From contig CAIOZS010000068.1 in assembly GCA_903862845.1 (NCBI GenBank), positions 1 through 51,788 of the forward strand: DNA of 51,788 nucleotides, read 5' to 3'. The notes beneath the pieces were generated by a model. The model saw only the letters and a program-made list of their open reading frames with translations. It was not told where the DNA came from and did no database searches. Shown here in pieces: positions 47,679 through 51,788 of the stretch (positions are counted from its first letter, which is position 1; each line of letters starts with the position of its first letter). The translations under genes were made by a program, and so were the position numbers. The DNA comes from an uncultured Thermoleophilia bacterium (GTDB lineage Bacteria > Actinomycetota > Thermoleophilia > UBA2241).

Positions 47679-48491
47679 ATGCGCGCGCCGGCGATGAACA
47701 ACGCAACGGGCAAGGATCTGCTCGCGCTCGTGCGCGAGGGCGACTACGCGCACCCCGGCGAGGAGGAGGCCATCCGGCTGCTCCTCACCGGAGTGCGGCC
47801 CGACGGGCACCGCCGCATCCTCGACGCGGGCTGCGGCGGCGCGGGCACCGCCGCCTGGGTGCAGGCTCACGGCTATGGCGCGGTGACCGGCATCGAGATA
47901 GATGCCGAGACCGTCCGCCTGGCGCGCGAGCGGCACCCGGAGGTGAAGATCGTCAGCGGCGATCTGCGGCGAGCCGGCGACGCTGTCGACGGACCTTTCG
48001 ACCTCGTCTACGCGATGACGGTCCTCTACGCGGTACCCGATCAGCGCGCCGCCCTCGCGCAGCTTGGCGCGCTGGCTGCGCCCGGCGCCGAGCTGCGCCT
48101 GCTCGAGTACGCCGACCCTCACGGCCGCTTCGCCGCCGCGACGAGCGGCCGCTCCAGCTATGCCTGGTGGCGGCCACTCGAGCCGGGCCGTCTCCACGAG
48201 CTGCTTTCCGGCACCGGCTGGGCGCTCGCGGAGAGTCGTGACCTCGGGGCCCAGTTCGAGCGCTGGTACGTCGAGCTGTGCACTCGCATCGCCGCGAGGC
48301 GCGAGGCGATCGTCGAGAGGTTCGGCGCAGAGTGGCTCGCGTTCGCGAGCGCCGAGTACGCCGGCATCCTCGAGATGGTGCGCGCCGGCGAGCTCGGCGG
48401 CATCTTCGTGCGGGCGCGGGCGACGGAGCGTGTCCCTCTACCCCCTGCCACGCGCATCGTGACACGCAGCGACGGCGGGACCGAGCCGTGA
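47679..48491 (+). CDS. Class I SAM-dependent methyltransferase
   Basis: HRRILDAGCGGAGTAAWVQAHGYGAVTGIEIDAETVRLARERHPEVKIVSGDL; start may be 47694. Confidence 0.85.
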   Translation: MRAPAMNNATGKDLLALVREGDYAHPGEEEAIRLLLTGVRPDGHRRILDAGCGGAGTAAWVQAHGYGAVTGIEIDAETVRLARERHPEVKIVSGDLRRAGDAVDGPFDLVYAMTVLYAVPDQRAALAQLGALAAPGAELRLLEYADPHGRFAAATSGRSSYAWWRPLEPGRLHELLSGTGWALAESRDLGAQFERWYVELCTRIAARREAIVERFGAEWLAFASAEYAGILEMVRAGELGGIFVRARATERVPLPPATRIVTRSDGGTEP

Positions 48492-49900
48492 GGCACACGG
48501 ATGGCGGCGCCTCGCCCGGCTTGGGGCAGGAGCCGCGCGCCCTGCTTCTGGCGCTCTTCACTGCGGCGGTCGCGGCAGCCGACCCGGCCCGGCTGCTGCC
48601 GGGCCGCCTGCCGCCGCCGCCCCCCGGCCGCGCACTCGTCGTCGGCGCCGGCAAGGCCGCAGCCAGCATGGCGGCGGCCGTCGAGCGCGAGTGGCACGGC
48701 CCGCTCTCGGGCCTGGTCGTCACGCGGTACGGCCACGGCCTGCCCTGCAGGCGCCTCGATGTCGTGGAGGCCGCGCACCCGGTGCCGGATGCGGCCGGCC
48801 GCGCCGCGGCCGGCCGCATCCTCGATCTCGCCGGCGGCTTGGGCGCCGACGACCTGCTGATCTGCCTCATCTCCGGCGGCGGCTCGGCGCTCCTCGCCCT
48901 GCCGGCGCCGGGCGTCACGCTCGAGGACAAGCAGGCCGTGAACAAGGCGCTGCTGCGCAGCGGCGCGACGATCGCCGAGATCAACTGCGTACGCAAGCAC
49001 CTCTCGGCGATCAAGGGCGGCCGCCTGGCGGCGGCCGCCCACCCTGCCCGAGTCGTCACGTATCTCATCAGCGACGTGCCCGGCGACGACCCTTCGGTGA
49101 TCGCCTCCGGGCCTACCGTGCCCGACCCGACGACGTACGGCGAGGCTCTCGCAGTGCTTGCGCGCTACGGCATCGATCGTCCCGCGGGCGCGCTGGAGCA
49201 CCTGCGCGCCGGGGCGGCCGCCCCGGCCGGGTCTGCTGCGCTCGCGCTGCCCGGTGCGGCTCAAGCCGAGACTCCCAAGCCCGGCGATCCGGCGTTCGCC
49301 GGCGACGAGCTCGTGATGCTGGCAACAGCCGCCGACGCCCTTGAAGCGGCGGCCCGCTGCGCCCGCGCCGCCGGCGTCACCCCCCTGATTCTCGGTGACG
49401 ACCTCGAAGCCGAGGCCCGCGATCTCGGCGGCGCCCACGCCGCCCTGGCCATCGCCTGCGCCAAGGGCGGCGAGACGGCGCTCGTCGGGCTCCGCGAGGC
49501 GGTCGCCCGCGGCGCCGCGCACCTCGCGGGCCACATTCTCTTCGTACCGCAGCCGCCCCTCGTCCTGCTGTCGGGCGGCGAAACCACCGTCACGGTGCGC
49601 GGCTCCGGCCGCGGCGGCCGGGACACCGAGTACCTTCTCGGCCTCGCGTTCGCCCTCGACGGCCACCCGGCGATCAGCGCGCTCGCCGGAGACACCGACG
49701 GCGTCGACGGCAGTGAGGACAACGCCGGAGCCTTCGTGACGCCGGACACGCTCGCGCGAGCACGGCAGACCGGTGTGAACCCGGTCGCCGCCTTGGCCGC
49801 GAACGACGCCTACGGCCTGTTCGCGGCCCTCGGCGACCTCGTGGTCACCGGCCCCACGCGCACCAACGTCAACGACTTCCGCGCGGTCCTCATCCTCTGA
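48488..49900 (+). CDS. Glycerate 2-kinase (MOFRL/GckA family)
   Basis: RALVVGAGKAAASMAAAVE..LLICLISGGGSALLALPAPGVTLEDKQAVNKALLRSGATIAEINCVRKHLSAIKGGRLA; C-terminal LALDGHPAISALAGDTDGVDGSEDNAGAFV. Confidence 0.93.
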   Translation: MRHTDGGASPGLGQEPRALLLALFTAAVAAADPARLLPGRLPPPPPGRALVVGAGKAAASMAAAVEREWHGPLSGLVVTRYGHGLPCRRLDVVEAAHPVPDAAGRAAAGRILDLAGGLGADDLLICLISGGGSALLALPAPGVTLEDKQAVNKALLRSGATIAEINCVRKHLSAIKGGRLAAAAHPARVVTYLISDVPGDDPSVIASGPTVPDPTTYGEALAVLARYGIDRPAGALEHLRAGAAAPAGSAALALPGAAQAETPKPGDPAFAGDELVMLATAADALEAAARCARAAGVTPLILGDDLEAEARDLGGAHAALAIACAKGGETALVGLREAVARGAAHLAGHILFVPQPPLVLLSGGETTVTVRGSGRGGRDTEYLLGLAFALDGHPAISALAGDTDGVDGSEDNAGAFVTPDTLARARQTGVNPVAALAANDAYGLFAALGDLVVTGPTRTNVNDFRAVLIL

Positions 49901-50317
49901 CCACCGCGTGGCCTCGGGATCCCACGCCGCGCTCCGTCTGTGGCGGCGTCGCTGCGGGCACGCACGTGCCGTCCCCGTGAGGCGGCCCATGGATCGAGAC
50001 GCGCCCGAAAGCGGCTTTGATTTCGCGATGCTTGCCGACCCGATGAAGGCCGTGCTCACCTGCGAACACGGCCGGCATGTGCGTGCTTTCGGCGTTCGCG
50101 ATGTTGCTGAAGACTCGCAGTGAGTGCTCGGCGCCCAGCAGGCGGGAGACATCGCGGATGCACGAGGCCGTCCTTCTCAGCCGGCGAGAGGGGCGTGACG
50201 GCATCGCCGCGCTGGGCTCAGGACGCAGAGGACTGTGTGTGGGGCGCGGCGTTGACGCAGCGTCCTTGGCTGCTAGTGTTGCAGCGGAAGAAGCGCGCCC
50301 CGTTCAAGGAGGTCGAG

Positions 50318-51568
50318 ATGGATCGTCCGGAGCCTTGCAGCGGGACGCAGGTGGCGCGGCGCCGCAGACCGGGCGCGAGCACCCAGCTCGTGGCCGGCCT
50401 CACTCTCTTCGTGCTTCTGCTGACCGCCGCCGGCGCCTCGGCGGCCGGCGCTTCGGCGCCGGCGTGGACGGCTCAGACGTCGGGCACGACGGCCGATCTG
50501 AACAGCGTCTGCTTCGCCGATGCGGCGCACGGCTGGGCGACCGGCGACAACGGCGTCGTCGTCGCGACCGTCAACGGGGGCTCTACCTGGGGCGCTCAGA
50601 CGTCGGGCACCACGAGCGACCTGTACGGTGTGAGCTTCGCTAGCGACTCGCAGGGATACGCCGTCGGCGCCGGCGGCACCATCGTGGCGACGACCGATGG
50701 CGGCGCCACCTGGGTCGCTCAGGATTCGGGCACGAACCTCGACCTGCTGGCCGTCAGCTGCGGCGGGCCCACAATCGCGACCGGGAACGGCCAGGTTCTC
50801 TTCCCCCTGGGGACGAACGCGTGGAGCCAGGTAAGTGGCGTGCCGACGCCTCCCTCCTCGATGTCGAGCGTGGTCATGTCCGACGATACCGGCTTCACGT
50901 GCGGGCCTGTGGGTGTCGTCTACGACACCGGCGGGATGAGCACATCCGGGTGGGGACCCTGCAGCGATCCGCTCGGTGTCCAGCTGAGCTGCGTGACCTG
51001 GTCCTTCGCCGGCGGCGGCGGATGGGTCGTGGGCGGCGGCGGGGCGGTCTTCGCCGGGTACAACCTCGGCCAGATCTACTGGCAGAGCCAGCCGTCCGGG
51101 ACGACCGCCGACCTGAACGGCGTCTCCTGCATCGACACGACCAACTGCTGGGTGGTCGGGGATGGAGGCTTCACCTCCGCGACCTGGACCGGCGGCAGCT
51201 ACGGCGGGTGGAACACGGCGACCTCGGGCACGAGCCAGGACCTGAACGCCGTCACCTACCTCAACAACCCGCAGGTGGCGTGGGTGGTCGGCGACGGCGG
51301 GACGATCCTCCAGTGGCAGTCCGCGGCCACGCTCGCCTACGTGACGCGAAGCGATGGGGGGCATGGGGACGTCGCGATCCAGCTCTGCGCCACCCGCGGC
51401 ACGCTACCGGCGTGGCAGACCCGCTGGCGCGTGGACGGCGGACGCTGGCAGGTCGGCAATCTGCTCACCCTGCGCCGCCCCGGCACCAGCCATGTGCAGT
51501 ACTACTCGGTGGACACTGCTGGTCTGCACGAGATCGTCAGGAAGCTGGCCGTGCGCATCGTGCGGTAA
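50318..51568 (+). CDS. Secreted YCF48/BNR-like beta-propeller repeat protein
   Basis: AAGGAGG-ATG; signal peptide; repeats SGTTADLNSVCFADAAHGWATGDNGVVVATVNGGSTWGAQTSGTTSDLYGVSFASDSQGYAVGAGGTIVATTDGGATW. Confidence 0.8.
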   Translation: MDRPEPCSGTQVARRRRPGASTQLVAGLTLFVLLLTAAGASAAGASAPAWTAQTSGTTADLNSVCFADAAHGWATGDNGVVVATVNGGSTWGAQTSGTTSDLYGVSFASDSQGYAVGAGGTIVATTDGGATWVAQDSGTNLDLLAVSCGGPTIATGNGQVLFPLGTNAWSQVSGVPTPPSSMSSVVMSDDTGFTCGPVGVVYDTGGMSTSGWGPCSDPLGVQLSCVTWSFAGGGGWVVGGGGAVFAGYNLGQIYWQSQPSGTTADLNGVSCIDTTNCWVVGDGGFTSATWTGGSYGGWNTATSGTSQDLNAVTYLNNPQVAWVVGDGGTILQWQSAATLAYVTRSDGGHGDVAIQLCATRGTLPAWQTRWRVDGGRWQVGNLLTLRRPGTSHVQYYSVDTAGLHEIVRKLAVRIVR

Positions 51569-51669
51569 CGGCGGCGCAGCCAACGGCTGCCCCGCCCGGA
51601 TCTCCCCCCCTGCGGCGGTCAGTGTCGGGTGTCGCTGCGCCACACCCGACGTTAGCCCCGCTACGCCGG

Positions 51670-51788
51670 CTAATCCGCGTCGATCTCTTCGTCGGTGGCA
51701 CCGCTCTCGCTGACGACCATGCGGGCCACAGCGCTCACGACGTCGTGCTCGCGCAGATTCATGACGCGCACGCCGGTGGCGGTGCGGC
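51670..51788 (-). CDS. gyrA: C-terminal fragment of DNA gyrase subunit A (truncated by window)
   Basis: RTATGVRVMNLREHDVVSAVARMVVSESGATDEEIDAD*: GyrA C-terminal blade signature. Confidence 0.75.
   Translation of the reverse strand, partial: RTATGVRVMNLREHDVVSAVARMVVSESGATDEEIDAD

Noticed and set aside
49901-50317. Short ORFs in the gap before the beta-propeller gene
   Set aside because: Several overlapping short frames on both strands, none with convincing composition plus RBS

Overview
High-GC bacterial chromosome segment that looks origin-proximal: rsmG, parA and parB, two parS sites, and the 3' end of a gyrA-like gene. A deep-branching actinobacterium is my guess, not shown by the sequence. 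No mobile elements or CRISPR arrays were seen. Main contents: (i) a glycosyltransferase/flippase/DUF2079 block; (ii) a three-gene locus of secreted terpene-cyclase-fold repeat protein, ExbB/TolQ-like channel and DUF2149-like protein; (iii) an AmrS radical-SAM operon; (iv) a two-component system plus HtrA; (v) a B12-dependent lysine 5,6-aminomutase cluster (YheO-like regulator, P-loop protein, kamD, kamE, thiolase, kdd); (vi) a ureohydrolase-fold protein that has lost most metal ligands, beside an enolase-superfamily enzyme; (vii) tRNA-Ala(CGC); (viii) a glycine-riboswitch operon encoding a plant-HPR1-like hydroxypyruvate reductase, an aminotransferase, a GcvT-SHMT fusion, a methyltransferase and glycerate 2-kinase. 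A decayed threonine aldolase pseudogene lies directly upstream of rsmG. All family calls come from reading motifs by eye; no database search was run.
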